From: Streptomyces liliiviolaceus
Lineage (GTDB): Bacteria > Actinomycetota > Actinomycetes > Streptomycetales > Streptomycetaceae
Assembly (NCBI RefSeq): GCF_018070025.1
Contig: NZ_JAGPYQ010000002.1
Location: forward strand, 1,240,001 to 1,304,000
Length of the DNA stretch: 64,000 bases
Direction of reading: 5' to 3'
Position numbers and translations under genes: made by a program
The notes under the pieces: generated by a model
Seen by the model: only the letters and a program-made list of their open reading frames with translations
The model's database searches: none
What the model was told of the DNA's origin: nothing
In this document: in pieces, positions 34,652-43,706 of the stretch
Position numbering within the stretch: the stretch's first letter is position 1
Layout: every line of letters begins with the position of its first letter

Positions 34652-35349
34652 GCGGCACTTCCCAGATAGGCCCGGACGACCTCTTCGTCCTTGCGTACGT
34701 CGGCGGGGGCGCCGGAGGTCAGCACCTTGCCGAGGTTCAGTACGGTGATCGCGTCGCAGGTGCGGAAGACACCGTCCACGTCGTGTTCGACCAGGAGCAC
34801 GGCGACGTCGCGGTCCTTGCAGATCGCGCGGATGTGGCCGAGCATGCCCGCCGCCTCGTCGGCCACCAGCCCCGCGCACGGCTCGTCGAGCAGGACGACC
34901 CGGGGCTCGCCGATCAGCGCCAGCGCCAGGTCGACCGAGCGCTGGGTGCCGTACGCGATCTCGTTGCAGACCCGGTCGAGGAACGGCCCGAGCCCGAGGG
35001 CGCCGACGATGTCGTCGAGGTCCTTCCCGCCGGTCCGGCGCGCGACCATCTCCAGCTGGTCGCGGACCGTCATCGACGCGAACACGCTCGTGCGCTGGAA
35101 GGAGCGGGAGACACCGTGCAGCCGGCGCCAGCCGACCGGCCGGGCGGTGATGTCCTCGCCGTCCAGCAGGACCTTGCCCGCGGACGGCCGCTTACGGCCC
35201 GAGAGGGCGTCGATGAAGGTGGACTTGCCGGCGCCGTTGGGGCCGATCACGCCGTGGACGACACCGGGATCGAGCCGGATGTCGATGTTCTCCAATGCCT
35301 GCACCGCCCCGTACCGGACGGTCACCGCCGATCCTTCGAACAGTGTCAT
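34648..35349 (-). CDS. livG: Branched-chain amino-acid-type ABC transporter, ATP-binding protein LivG
   Basis: 233 aa. Walker A GPNGAGKST, the LivG-type insert SGRKRPSAGKVLLDGEDITA, GVSRSFQRTSVFASMTV, Walker B VVLLDEPCAGL and switch His in VEHDVDGV. The usual LSGGQ signature is replaced by YGTQRSVDLALAL, which is the common LivG variant. Overlaps the stop or start of both neighbours by four bases, so the whole transporter is translationally coupled. Confidence 0.9.
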   Translation of the reverse strand: MTLFEGSAVTVRYGAVQALENIDIRLDPGVVHGVIGPNGAGKSTFIDALSGRKRPSAGKVLLDGEDITARPVGWRRLHGVSRSFQRTSVFASMTVRDQLEMVARRTGGKDLDDIVGALGLGPFLDRVCNEIAYGTQRSVDLALALIGEPRVVLLDEPCAGLVADEAAGMLGHIRAICKDRDVAVLLVEHDVDGVFRTCDAITVLNLGKVLTSGAPADVRKDEEVVRAYLGSAA

Positions 35350-36404
35350 GTACGGTCCTTCTTCCCGGCCGGCAGGAACGGCAGGCGCCTGCGCAGCGCT
35401 TCCAGGCCTCCCAGGACCCCGCCGGGGAGGAACAGCAGCACCAGGACGAGTGCGCCGCCGGTGTAGAGGGGCAGGTTCCCCGAGACGTTGAACCGGGCCT
35501 GGGCGTAGGTGTAGAGCAGCGCTCCGACGACCGGTCCCAGCAGGGTGCCCATGCCGCCCACGATGGTGGCGATCAGCGAGTCACCCGCCTTGACGAAGCT
35601 CAGCACCTCGGGAGAGACGTAGGCGGCGTTGAGGGCGAAGAGCACGCCGCCCAGGGATGCCACGGCCCCGGAGAGGACGAAGGCCGCGAGGCGCGGGGCG
35701 AAGGTGTTGTAGCCCGAGAACCGCATCCGTTCCTCGTTCTCGCGGATGCCTTCCAGCACCGTCCCGAACCGGGACCGTCCGGCGGCCCACAGGGCGACCG
35801 CCGAGACGACGAGCGCGACCCAGGCGACGGGCCAGAACAGTCCGGCGTCCATGAGCTGCGGTGACGTCATGCCCAGGAAGGTGTCGTCGGGCCCGAGTTG
35901 GAGCTGGAGGCCGTCGTACGCGCCGGTGTAGGGCCGGGCCACCGCCTGGGTCGAGAACTGGTAGAGAGCCTGTCCCAGTGCCAGGGTCAGCATCAGGAAG
36001 CCCATGCCCGAAGCCCGTACGACCAGGACGCCCATCAGCAGGGCCAGCAGGGTGCCGGCCGAGAACGCGAAGAGCGCGGCGGGCATCGGGCTCCAGCCCC
36101 AGTGGGTGATCGCGATGCCCAGGGCGTAGGCGGAGCCGCCGAAGAAGGCGGTGTGCCCCAGGCTGATCAGGCCGAGGCGCCTGGCCAGGAAGCCGATCGA
36201 CAGCGACAGCAGGGCGAGGATCACCCCGCTGAGGACGAGTCCCATGTAGTAGGAGTCCAGGCCGAGGTGCGGCACCGCGAAACCGGCGAGCAGCACCGCC
36301 GCGGCGACCGCCCCGCCGCGGATCCACCGTTTCCTGCCCGCGTTCTCGCCGCCCGCGGCGGGCTCGGAGACGGCCGGCGGCCGCCGGGTGGTCGTATCGG
36401 TCAT
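35346..36404 (-). CDS. livM: Branched-chain amino-acid-type ABC transporter permease LivM
   Basis: 352 aa with about nine membrane helices. The LivM signature ISLGHTAFFGGSAYALG is near residue 80-95, and GIRENEERMRFSGYN with the FVLSGAVASLGGVLFALNAAY segment confirms the family. The N-terminal 30 residues are polar and presumably cytosolic. The ATG overlaps the livH stop (ATGA). Confidence 0.92.
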   Translation of the reverse strand: MTDTTTRRPPAVSEPAAGGENAGRKRWIRGGAVAAAVLLAGFAVPHLGLDSYYMGLVLSGVILALLSLSIGFLARRLGLISLGHTAFFGGSAYALGIAITHWGWSPMPAALFAFSAGTLLALLMGVLVVRASGMGFLMLTLALGQALYQFSTQAVARPYTGAYDGLQLQLGPDDTFLGMTSPQLMDAGLFWPVAWVALVVSAVALWAAGRSRFGTVLEGIRENEERMRFSGYNTFAPRLAAFVLSGAVASLGGVLFALNAAYVSPEVLSFVKAGDSLIATIVGGMGTLLGPVVGALLYTYAQARFNVSGNLPLYTGGALVLVLLFLPGGVLGGLEALRRRLPFLPAGKKDRT

Positions 36405-37255
36405 GACAGCCTCTTTCCGGCCAGCCCGGCGGGCCGCCACAGCAGCACGGCGACGAGAGCGGCGTACGGGACGAGCACCGAGTAGCTCGGCAGCAGGACG
36501 CTCCCCATGGTCTGCACGAGACCGAGGGCCATTCCCGCGACCATCGCCCCGCCGATGCTGCCCACTCCCCCGATGACCACGACGATCAGGACGTTGATCA
36601 GGATGCCCACGCCCATGCCCGGGTCGACCGACACGTACGGTGCGGCCAGCGTGCCGGCGAGTCCGGCGAGCGCCGCGCCGAGGCACACCACGACCAGGCT
36701 GACCCGGTCGACGTCGATGCCCATGACGGACGAGGTCTCGACGTCGTGGCTGGCGGCCCGGATGTGCAGGCCCGTCCGGCTCGCCCGCAGCCACCACACC
36801 AGGGCCACCGCCATCACCAGCGCGATCCCGATGACCAGCAGCCGGTACGTCGGGTAGTGCGTGCCGAACAGCGAGGTGGTGCCGTCCAGCCCGGCGGGGG
36901 CGTTCACCGAGAGCGTCCGTTCGCCCCAGATCAGTACGATCACGCGTTCCAGGACCATGGCGAGGCCGAAGGTCACCAGACCGACCTCGATGGGGGAGCG
37001 TCCCTGGAGCCTGCGGAAGAAGACCAGTTCCAGAACGGCTCCGAGGACGGCCAGTGCGAGCGGCACGATCAGCAGCGCCCACCAGAAGGAGAGGTGCTGG
37101 GTGACGCTGTAGGCCAGGTACGCGCCCGCCATGTACAGCGCGCCGTGCGCGAAGTTGGTCACGCCTCGCAGGCCGTAGATCATGGCGAGGCCGGAGCTGA
37201 GGATCATCAGCAGGGACCCGAAGGCCACCGCGTTGAGCAGTTGGGCGAAGTCCAT
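36401..37255 (-). CDS. livH: Branched-chain amino-acid-type ABC transporter permease LivH
   Basis: 284 aa, the usual length. Family motifs include SSGLAMIYGLRGVTNFAHGA, RTGLHIRAASHDVETSSVMG (the EAA-like loop) and PGMGVGILINVLIVVVIGGVG. About eight transmembrane segments. It lies 27 bp downstream of the substrate-binding protein gene and overlaps livM. Confidence 0.92.
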   Translation of the reverse strand: MDFAQLLNAVAFGSLLMILSSGLAMIYGLRGVTNFAHGALYMAGAYLAYSVTQHLSFWWALLIVPLALAVLGAVLELVFFRRLQGRSPIEVGLVTFGLAMVLERVIVLIWGERTLSVNAPAGLDGTTSLFGTHYPTYRLLVIGIALVMAVALVWWLRASRTGLHIRAASHDVETSSVMGIDVDRVSLVVVCLGAALAGLAGTLAAPYVSVDPGMGVGILINVLIVVVIGGVGSIGGAMVAGMALGLVQTMGSVLLPSYSVLVPYAALVAVLLWRPAGLAGKRLS

Positions 37256-37282
37256 GGTGCAACCCCGTCGTGTGGAGGTGGG

Positions 37283-38497
37283 TCAGAGCTTGCAGGCGGG
37301 GTCCGCTTGCGGGGAGGTGTCGGTTCCCTGGGCCGTGGCGATCGTCTTGAAGGCGAGGCCGCTGCCGGCCTTCTCGACCTGGCCCAGGTGCGAGGGGCGT
37401 ATCAGCTGGTGGTCGGCGCCGCGCAGGGTGACCTTGCCGACGATGCTGTCGAAGCTCAGGTCCTCCAGGGCCGCGCGCACCTTGGCGGGGTCGCCGCTGC
37501 CTGCCTTCTCGATCCCGGCGAAGAGCGTCTGGGCGGCGAGGTAGGCGTCGGCCTCGACGTAGTAGGGCGTCTCCTTGTACTTCTTCTCGAAGCCGTCGAC
37601 GAAGCTCTTGTTCAGCGCGTTGTCGGCCTTCACGTCGTAGCCGACGTTGTTGTAGAAGCCGACGATCTTGTCGCCCATGGCTTTGAAGAGCGGCTCGGAG
37701 ACCATGTTGAATCCCAGTACCGCCTTGAACTCGGCGGGCAGGTCGAACTGGACGGCCTGGTTGACGAACGCGACGCCGTCGGCGCCGTACTCGACGGCGA
37801 ACAGGGCGTCCGCGTCGCTGCTCTTGAGTTTGGTGATGTAGGAGCCGAACTCGGTGGTGTTCAGCGGGGCGAACTGCTCCAGGACGACCTTCTTGCCGGC
37901 CTTGGTCGCGGCCGCCTTGAACACCTTCGCCGCCGTGTGGCCCGTGGAGTAGTCGACGGCCTGGATCGCCCACCTGTCGCCCGGGAGGTTCTTGAGCGTG
38001 CCGGCGAGGGCGTTGACGTCCATGGTGTTGCTCTGCACGACGCGGAAGGCGTTCGCGACGCAGTCCTTGCCGGTGAGCGCGTCGTCCTTGCCGAGGCTGT
38101 TGAACGAGAGGGCGTTCATCCCGGCGAGCTGCCGGTTGAGGGCACCGTGCTCGGTGGACGTCATGACCCCGCCGATGAACTTGGCGCCCTTCTTGAGGAC
38201 GGCTTCGCGCGCCGCCCGCAGCGTGGTGGCGGGGGTCGCGTCGGTGTCCATCTCGACGAGCTCTATCTTGTGGCCGTCGACACCGCCCTTGCGGTTGACC
38301 TCCTCGACGGCGTAGCGCCAGCCCTTCGCCGTGTCGGACCCGAACTGGGCCAGCGCGCCGCTGCTGGGCGGGATGACGGCGACCTTGATGACGCTGTCGT
38401 CCGCCGACGAGGCGGTGTCACCGGTGGAGGCGCCGCAGGCCGCGACGGTGCCGGTCATCGAGCATGCCACGAGCATCCGCATGATTCTGTGGTTCAC
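37283..38497 (-). CDS. Branched-chain amino-acid-type ABC transporter substrate-binding lipoprotein
   Basis: 404 aa. A lipoprotein signal with lipobox TVAAC near residue 21 is followed by a periplasmic-binding type 1 domain (VIPPSSGALAQFGSDTAKGW, FIGGVMTSTEHGALNRQLAG, YYVEADAYLAAQTLFAGIEK). It captures the ligand outside the membrane for LivHMGF. The GTG start has AGGGG eight bases upstream; an internal ATG (MRMLVACSM) is an alternative. First gene of the transporter operon, divergent from a PucR-type regulator, with a perfect 11-bp inverted repeat in the gap. Confidence 0.88.
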   Translation of the reverse strand: MNHRIMRMLVACSMTGTVAACGASTGDTASSADDSVIKVAVIPPSSGALAQFGSDTAKGWRYAVEEVNRKGGVDGHKIELVEMDTDATPATTLRAAREAVLKKGAKFIGGVMTSTEHGALNRQLAGMNALSFNSLGKDDALTGKDCVANAFRVVQSNTMDVNALAGTLKNLPGDRWAIQAVDYSTGHTAAKVFKAAATKAGKKVVLEQFAPLNTTEFGSYITKLKSSDADALFAVEYGADGVAFVNQAVQFDLPAEFKAVLGFNMVSEPLFKAMGDKIVGFYNNVGYDVKADNALNKSFVDGFEKKYKETPYYVEADAYLAAQTLFAGIEKAGSGDPAKVRAALEDLSFDSIVGKVTLRGADHQLIRPSHLGQVEKAGSGLAFKTIATAQGTDTSPQADPACKL

Positions 38498-38587
38498 AGA
38501 CGGTACCCCTACTCAACTGCGCGGAATCAGGGCGGAACACCCTGCGCCACCCGATGATGGGCGGCTTGCGCACGGCGGGCGTCTCCA

Positions 38588-38613
38588 CAAAGGGGGATTG
38601 TCATCCCCCTTTG
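38588..38613. promoter_or_regulatory. Perfect 11-bp inverted repeat between transporter and PucR-type gene
   Basis: CAAAGGGGGAT, TGTC, ATCCCCCTTTG, flanked by the weaker match CTCCA/GGAG. It lies about 90 bases upstream of the binding-protein start in a divergent region, so an operator for the adjacent regulator is likely; an RNA hairpin in the leader is the alternative. Confidence 0.65.
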
Positions 38614-38757
38614 GAGAGAGAGGCGGGCTGAAAAGTGCTGTGGAGGGGCGGCTCGCGGGCCGGGTGCCATCCGGCTGAACGGGCCCCTGACCGGCGGTAA
38701 CGGCCTCTCGCGGCTGGGTCGTCGACGGTCGGCCGGTTACCGATCTATTGTTTTTTC

Positions 38758-38766
38758 GATCCGACC
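38758..38766. promoter_or_regulatory. GGTCWGACC-like site 5, weak
   Basis: GATCCGACC followed by ATTTTAAC, about 80 bases before the PucR-type start. Mismatched in one half-site position. Confidence 0.3.
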
Positions 38767-38843
38767 ATTTTAACTTTGGGCCAATCGCAGAGTTTGTGGC
38801 CCCTGCATGGCACTCCGACCTCACTCGCGGAAAAGAGCGGCCC

Positions 38844-40661
38844 ATGACGTCGTCAGTGGAACGTGTGCGGACCGCGGCCGCGAAGTCCGACGGGCAGGGC
38901 CATGAGGACGCGGTGCTGCGTCTCGCGATCCGTCGGCTCTGTGCCGCGGCGGGGTTCGCGAACGGCAGGCTGTTCCTGCGCGACGCGGCCACCGGACGGT
39001 TCCGCGTCGAGGCCGCGCTCGGCTACCCGGACACCCCGGCCCCCTCACGCCTGACCCGGCGGTCCATGGGTCCGGACGATCCGCTGGTGGAACTGCTGAA
39101 GGCCGGCCGACGGCCCTGCGTCCTCGGCGCGGACCGACGGGGCGGGCCCGGGAGCGCACGGCTGGCGGTCCCCGTGAGCGGCCCCGGCACCGGCCTCCTC
39201 GGGTTCGCCCTGCTCGATCACCCCGTGGACCACCGGGCCGGGGAGCCGTCGCCCGACCCGGTGTCGGCCTGCGCCGAACTCGTGGGCGCCGCGGTCCTCG
39301 GGGTCCTGACGAACCGCCGGCTCGCCGCCGCCCACGAGGAACTGACCCGTCGGCACGAGGCACTGCGGCTGGGCGGCGAGGCGGAACGCCGGCTGAGCCG
39401 GCTCGTCGGCCGCCCGGGCGGCCTGTCCCCACTCGTCCGGGCCTGTGCGGAGCTGACCGGCAAGGCCGTCGCCCTGTTCGACGCACAGCATCGGCTGGTG
39501 ACCTCGGCGGGCCCTGTCGGCGAGGTGCGGATCCAGCCGGTGAACCAGATACTCGCCGGAGCCCGGGTGCCCCGCACAGGCGAACCGTGCGAGCCGTGCG
39601 AGCCGGCCGTGGTGCCCGCCCGGCCGGCGGCGGGCCTGCTCAGACGTCATGTGCTCACGCCGGTGCTCGCCGGCGACCGGCACTTCGGCTGGCTCGTCAT
39701 CATGGAGTACCCCGCCCTGCTGACGGCCTACGACCTGCTCGTCGCACGCCGCGGCGCCGAGTGCGCCGCGACGGAGTTCACCGTCCAGAAGCGCGTGGCC
39801 GACGTCGCCTGGAACGCGCGCTCCTCCCTGGCCCGCCAGCTCGTACGCGGTACCTCCACCGTGGACGATCTGCGGGGCAGCGGGGAGTACCTGGGCGTCG
39901 ACATCGACGCGCGACGGGTGCTGGTCTACCTCACCGGGCCCGGCGGCCGGTTCGACGATCCCGCCGTCTTCGACCTCGCCGGCGACGAGCGGCTGGCAGC
40001 CGGGATCCGGCGCCGGCTGGGTCTCGATGTGCTGACGACCCGTGGGTCCGAGGGGCTGGTCCTCCTGGTCGAGTCTCCGCGGGACACCGAAGCCGCGGCG
40101 GTGGCCGCCCTGGTCAAGTCGGCGGTGCGCGAGGTCTGCGCCGCACAGCCCGGGGGTGACGGTCTGGCGGCCGGGGTGTCGTCGGTCGCCGAGCCGTCGG
40201 AGCTGGCGCGGGCCTACCGGGAGGCGCGTGAGGTCGCCCACTGCATCGGCAGGTTCGCCGGGGGCCGTTCGCCCCGGGTCCTCGCCGTCGACGACCTCGG
40301 TCCGGCCCGGCTCTTCCTGGCCAACAGCGGCGCGGCCTCGGTACGCAGGTACGTCGACGACGTCCTCGGCCCGCTCCTCACCCCCGCCGCGCACCACGCC
40401 ACTCTGCTGCTGACGTTGCGGGCCTGGTTCGACTCGGGACGCAGTGTGCGCGTGTCCGCGGTGGAGCTGGGCGTGCACGAGAACACCGTCCGGCTGCGCC
40501 TCGCCCGGGTGCACGACCTGACCGGCCTCGACGTACTGGCGGACGCCGGCGACCAACTCAGCGTGCAGACGGCTCTGCTCGTCCTGCGCCTCCAGGGCCA
40601 TCCCGCGCTGCTCTCCCCCGACGGGACCGGAGCCGACCACGACGGAAGGAAGACCGCGTGA
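38844..40661 (+). CDS. PucR/CdaR-type transcriptional regulator with GAF-like N-terminus
   Basis: 605 aa. The N-terminal about 170 residues resemble a GAF sensor (RLAIRRLCAAAGFANGRLFL, GLLGFALLDHP). A central region matches the CdaR GGDEF-like domain, and the C-terminal PucR HTH is SVRVSAVELGVHENTVRLRL followed by ARVHDLTGLDVL. Such proteins are ligand-responsive activators of catabolic genes. The ATG of MTSSVERV has GGAAAAGAG upstream. It is divergent from the Liv transporter, its most probable target, and is followed by an oxidoreductase gene on the same strand. Confidence 0.85.
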   Translation: MTSSVERVRTAAAKSDGQGHEDAVLRLAIRRLCAAAGFANGRLFLRDAATGRFRVEAALGYPDTPAPSRLTRRSMGPDDPLVELLKAGRRPCVLGADRRGGPGSARLAVPVSGPGTGLLGFALLDHPVDHRAGEPSPDPVSACAELVGAAVLGVLTNRRLAAAHEELTRRHEALRLGGEAERRLSRLVGRPGGLSPLVRACAELTGKAVALFDAQHRLVTSAGPVGEVRIQPVNQILAGARVPRTGEPCEPCEPAVVPARPAAGLLRRHVLTPVLAGDRHFGWLVIMEYPALLTAYDLLVARRGAECAATEFTVQKRVADVAWNARSSLARQLVRGTSTVDDLRGSGEYLGVDIDARRVLVYLTGPGGRFDDPAVFDLAGDERLAAGIRRRLGLDVLTTRGSEGLVLLVESPRDTEAAAVAALVKSAVREVCAAQPGGDGLAAGVSSVAEPSELARAYREAREVAHCIGRFAGGRSPRVLAVDDLGPARLFLANSGAASVRRYVDDVLGPLLTPAAHHATLLLTLRAWFDSGRSVRVSAVELGVHENTVRLRLARVHDLTGLDVLADAGDQLSVQTALLVLRLQGHPALLSPDGTGADHDGRKTA

Positions 40662-40704
40662 CCCGAGACGACCGCATTCCGGCCGGGGTCCGGAGGTGCC
40701 GCTG

Positions 40705-41733
40705 ATGCGCGCCTTCGTGATCGAAGAGCTGACGGGACCGGACGGGGGCGCCGTCGCCGAGGTGCCCGAACCCGCCGGGGCGCACCCGTGGGCGAACGGC
40801 CGCCGGCTGCTGATCGACGTGCACGCCGCCGGGGTGTCCTTCCCCGACCTGCTGCAGACCCGCGGCGCCTACCAGCACGGCCGCCGCCCGCCGTACGTAT
40901 CCGGCGGCGAGGTCGCGGGTACGGTGCTGGAGGCGCCCGAGGACTCCGGACTCGTGCCCGGGGACCGGGTCGCGGCGCTGACCCTCTGGGGCGCCATGGC
41001 CGAACGCGCGCTCGCCATACCGCAGTTCGCCGTCAAACTGCCCCCTTCGCTGAGCTGGGCCGAGGGCGCGGCCCTCTACCTCAACTACGCGACCGCGTGG
41101 TTCGCACTCCACCGCGTGCGGCTGGCGGAGGGCGAGAGCGTGCTCGTGCACGGTGCCTCCGGCGGGGTCGGCACCGCGACGCTCCAACTGGTGCGCGCGC
41201 TCGGCGGCCGGTCGATCGCCGTCGTGTCCGGCGACGAGAAGGAGAAGGTCGCCCGCGAGGCCGGCGCCGACGAGGTCGTACGCTCCACCGCGGGCTGGGC
41301 CGCCCGGGCGCGCGAACTCACCGGCGGTCGCGGGGTGGACGTCGTCGTCGACCCGGTGGGCGGCGACCGGTTCACCGACTCGCTGCGGTCCCTGGACGTC
41401 GGCGGCCGGCTCGCGGTGGTCGGGTTCGCCGGCGGTTCCATTCCGACCGTCAAGGTCAACCGGCTGCTGTTGCGGGACCTCAGCGTGGTCGGCGTGGCCC
41501 TGGCCGCGTACGCCGAACGGCATCCCTCCCTGGCGGTGACACTGAACGCCGAGCTGGAGCGGATGGCCGCCGACGGCAGCATCAAGCCCCTCGTCGGCCG
41601 GTGCCTCCCCCTGGAGCGGGGCGGCGAGGCCCTCGGGCTGATCGAGCGCCGCGCCGCACTCGGCAAGGTCGTCGTCGAGACACGCTCCGGGGGCGGCTCG
41701 GACGGCCCGGCGCTTCCCGGGACCGAGCACTGA
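40705..41733 (+). CDS. Zinc-independent quinone oxidoreductase-like protein (MDR superfamily)
   Basis: 342 aa medium-chain reductase. GVSFPDLLQTRGAYQ and YVSGGEVAGTV are N-terminal signatures of the NADPH:quinone reductase branch, and the nucleotide site is VHGASGGVGTATLQL. No structural-zinc cysteines are present. It may reduce a quinone or an enoyl substrate. The ATG is preceded by GGAGG ten bases upstream; a GTG three codons earlier falls inside that site. Lies 43 bp after the PucR-type gene. Confidence 0.85.
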   Translation: MRAFVIEELTGPDGGAVAEVPEPAGAHPWANGRRLLIDVHAAGVSFPDLLQTRGAYQHGRRPPYVSGGEVAGTVLEAPEDSGLVPGDRVAALTLWGAMAERALAIPQFAVKLPPSLSWAEGAALYLNYATAWFALHRVRLAEGESVLVHGASGGVGTATLQLVRALGGRSIAVVSGDEKEKVAREAGADEVVRSTAGWAARARELTGGRGVDVVVDPVGGDRFTDSLRSLDVGGRLAVVGFAGGSIPTVKVNRLLLRDLSVVGVALAAYAERHPSLAVTLNAELERMAADGSIKPLVGRCLPLERGGEALGLIERRAALGKVVVETRSGGGSDGPALPGTEH

Positions 41734-41866
41734 CGAAGTCGAATCCCCCGAATGGATCATTTTCGTGGAGGCGGTGCCGGAGACGGTGGGCGGCGAAATT
41801 CTCAAGTACAAGCTGGGCCAACGGTATTCCGGACCCAGGGACGCCACGCTCTCGGCGCAGCCGTGA
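41732..41866 (+). pseudogene. Remnant of the C-terminus of an AMP-dependent acyl-CoA ligase
   Basis: In the gap after the quinone-reductase gene an open frame reads ESPEWIIFVEAVPETVGGEI and then LKYKLGQRYSG before a stop 12 codons later. This is the signature end of acyl-CoA ligases (FVxxVPxTxxGKILKYKLR), but with Glu replacing the catalytic Lys and with no ligase body upstream. About 44 codons survive. I infer a decayed leftover of a ligase gene removed by deletion. Confidence 0.55.
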
Positions 41867-41898
41867 CACAATCGGAGTGATAGATTGAAGAGTGATTA

Positions 41899-41907
41899 GG
41901 TCAGACC
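41899..41907. promoter_or_regulatory. GGTCWGACC site 6, perfect, before the GntR/FadR-type gene
   Basis: GGTCAGACC in the leader 50 bases before the regulator start, suitable for autoregulation by the encoded protein. Confidence 0.6.
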
Positions 41908-41955
41908 CTTGGACCATCCTTCAGAGCAGCCCCCCACCAAGAGCCCAGGAGAATC

Positions 41956-42738
41956 ATGTCCGAGACAGCGGCCGCTCGTCCGTCCGGCGGCAGGCAGTCC
42001 GTGATTCGGCTCGCGCCCATGGAGGTCCCGAAGGCGTCGGACGTCCTCGCCAACGAACTGCGTGAGCGCATCCTGAGCGGCGAGTTCGACGAAGGCACCG
42101 CGCTGCCCCCGGAACGCGAGCTCGTGGTGCAGACACAGATGAGCCGCACCACCGTACGGGAGGCGCTGCGCATCCTGGAGGTGCAGGGGCTGGTCCGGAT
42201 CAAGACGGGCCGCGCGGGTGGCGCCTTCGTGCAGCGACCGGGCAAGGACTCGATCGCCAGTTCCGTGAGCCTCCTCATCCGCGGCCGTCAGATCCGGCTC
42301 TCGTCGCTGCTGGAGACGCGGGAGGCTATCGAGCCGTACTGTGCCCGGCTGGCCGCGACGCAGCGCACGGAGGAGGATCTCGCGGCGCTCGACGCCGCGA
42401 ACGAGGCGATCGCCGACGAGAACGGCACCCTGGCCGCGTTCCTCCAGGCCAACGTCGACTGGCACGTGGCCGTCGCGACCGCGAGCCACAACGAACTCCT
42501 CACCGGCTTCATGGCGGCCCTGTCCCGGGCGATCTACGCGGCCACGGAGAACGAGCGGTTCGTCGACGCGGAGGTGCGGCGGGTGGCGGTGCGGGCCCAC
42601 CAGTCGATCACCGACGCGATCCGCGCCCAGGACCCCAAGGCGGCGGCCCGCCGCATGACGCGCCACGTGCACGGTTACGCGGATGCCGTGCTCGCGGTCG
42701 ACGAGCGCACCGACATCACGGTCTCCGACGACAGCTGA
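41956..42738 (+). CDS. GntR-family regulator, FadR subfamily (FCD domain)
   Basis: 260 aa. The winged HTH occupies about residues 25-90 (LRERILSGEFDEGTALPPER, ELVVQTQMSRTTVREALRIL, GGAFVQRP), followed by an all-helical FCD domain with histidines in VDWHVAVA and RAHQSI. FadR-subfamily members recognise GTnnnAC-type palindromes, and GGTCAGACC, present before this gene and at other promoters of the block, fits that pattern. It is therefore the best candidate for the block-wide regulator (inference). Start ATG has AGGAG six bases upstream. Confidence 0.88.
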   Translation: MSETAAARPSGGRQSVIRLAPMEVPKASDVLANELRERILSGEFDEGTALPPERELVVQTQMSRTTVREALRILEVQGLVRIKTGRAGGAFVQRPGKDSIASSVSLLIRGRQIRLSSLLETREAIEPYCARLAATQRTEEDLAALDAANEAIADENGTLAAFLQANVDWHVAVATASHNELLTGFMAALSRAIYAATENERFVDAEVRRVAVRAHQSITDAIRAQDPKAAARRMTRHVHGYADAVLAVDERTDITVSDDS

Positions 42739-42869
42739 GCGGCGCGGGGCCGATCGGCTCGCCCGCCCTCGGCGCGCATGGGTCGCGCCCGCTCGCGAGC
42801 CGGACTGTCGCCCGCGCCCGCGGGCCGCCCCTTCGTGCGCGAGGGAGAACGGTCCGCGGCCGCCGGGTG

Positions 42870-43655
42870 TCAGCGCATCCGCCACCGAGGGCTGCGCTTC
42901 TCACGGAACGCCCGCACGCCCTCCGCCAGATCCTCGGTGGTGAAGGCCAGGGCGAGCTGGGCCCGCAGCGCGTCGAGCGCCTCCTGCAGGGCGAGGTCAC
43001 GGGTCGCGTTGATCGCGTCCTTGCCCAGCTTCATGAGCAGCGGCGACTTGGCGGCGATCCGGTGCGCCCAGGAGGCGACCTCCGTGTCGAACTCCCCGTC
43101 GGGAACCACCTTGTTGACGAACCCGAGATCGCGGGCCTCGCCGGCCGTGATCAGGTCGCCCAGCATCATCAGTTCATTGGCCTTCATCCGGTCCACGTTG
43201 CGATAGATGAGCGCGGAGATCATGAAGGGGAACGCCCCGACGTTGATCTCGGGGCATCCGAAGCGCACCGACTCCTTGGCGATGACGAGGTCGCAGGCGA
43301 GCGCGAGCCCGAACGCCCCGGCGAGGACGTCTCCTCCCGCCGCGCAGATCACGGGCTTGCCCAGGGCTCCGATCATTGTGAAGAGGCGCGGGAAGCGGTC
43401 GAGCCCCGCGTACTTCTCGACAGCCGGCCTGTCGTCCGCGAAAGCGTTCAGGTTCCCACCGGAGGAGAAGATCCGGTCGTGGGAGGACGTGAGCACGACG
43501 ACACGGGCGACTTCGTCGTCCCGCGCCCGCTCCAGTGCCTCGATGAGGTCGTCGAGCAGTTCGTCGCTGAGGGCGTTGCGCGTCTGCGGGTGGTCCAGCG
43601 TGACGAAGGCGGCCCCCTTCTCGTCCACGGCGTAACGGACCAGCTTCTCGGTCAT
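42870..43655 (-). CDS. Enoyl-CoA hydratase/isomerase (crotonase family)
   Basis: 261 aa. The crotonase fold is clear: ALSDELLDDLIEALERARDD, the oxyanion-hole segment FSSGGNLNAFADD and the second loop CAAGGDVLAGAFGLALACDL. The usual catalytic Glu of the second loop region (GCPEINVGAFPF) is at the position of Glu144-type residues. It may hydrate or isomerise enoyl-CoAs. Divergent from a hotdog thioesterase with a perfect GGTCAGACC between them. Confidence 0.87.
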   Translation of the reverse strand: MTEKLVRYAVDEKGAAFVTLDHPQTRNALSDELLDDLIEALERARDDEVARVVVLTSSHDRIFSSGGNLNAFADDRPAVEKYAGLDRFPRLFTMIGALGKPVICAAGGDVLAGAFGLALACDLVIAKESVRFGCPEINVGAFPFMISALIYRNVDRMKANELMMLGDLITAGEARDLGFVNKVVPDGEFDTEVASWAHRIAAKSPLLMKLGKDAINATRDLALQEALDALRAQLALAFTTEDLAEGVRAFREKRSPRWRMR

Positions 43656-43706
43656 ACGGCGTCTTCCTCTCGCATCTCTGCCAGAACCTCCCTCGGCGAA
43701 CCGAAC

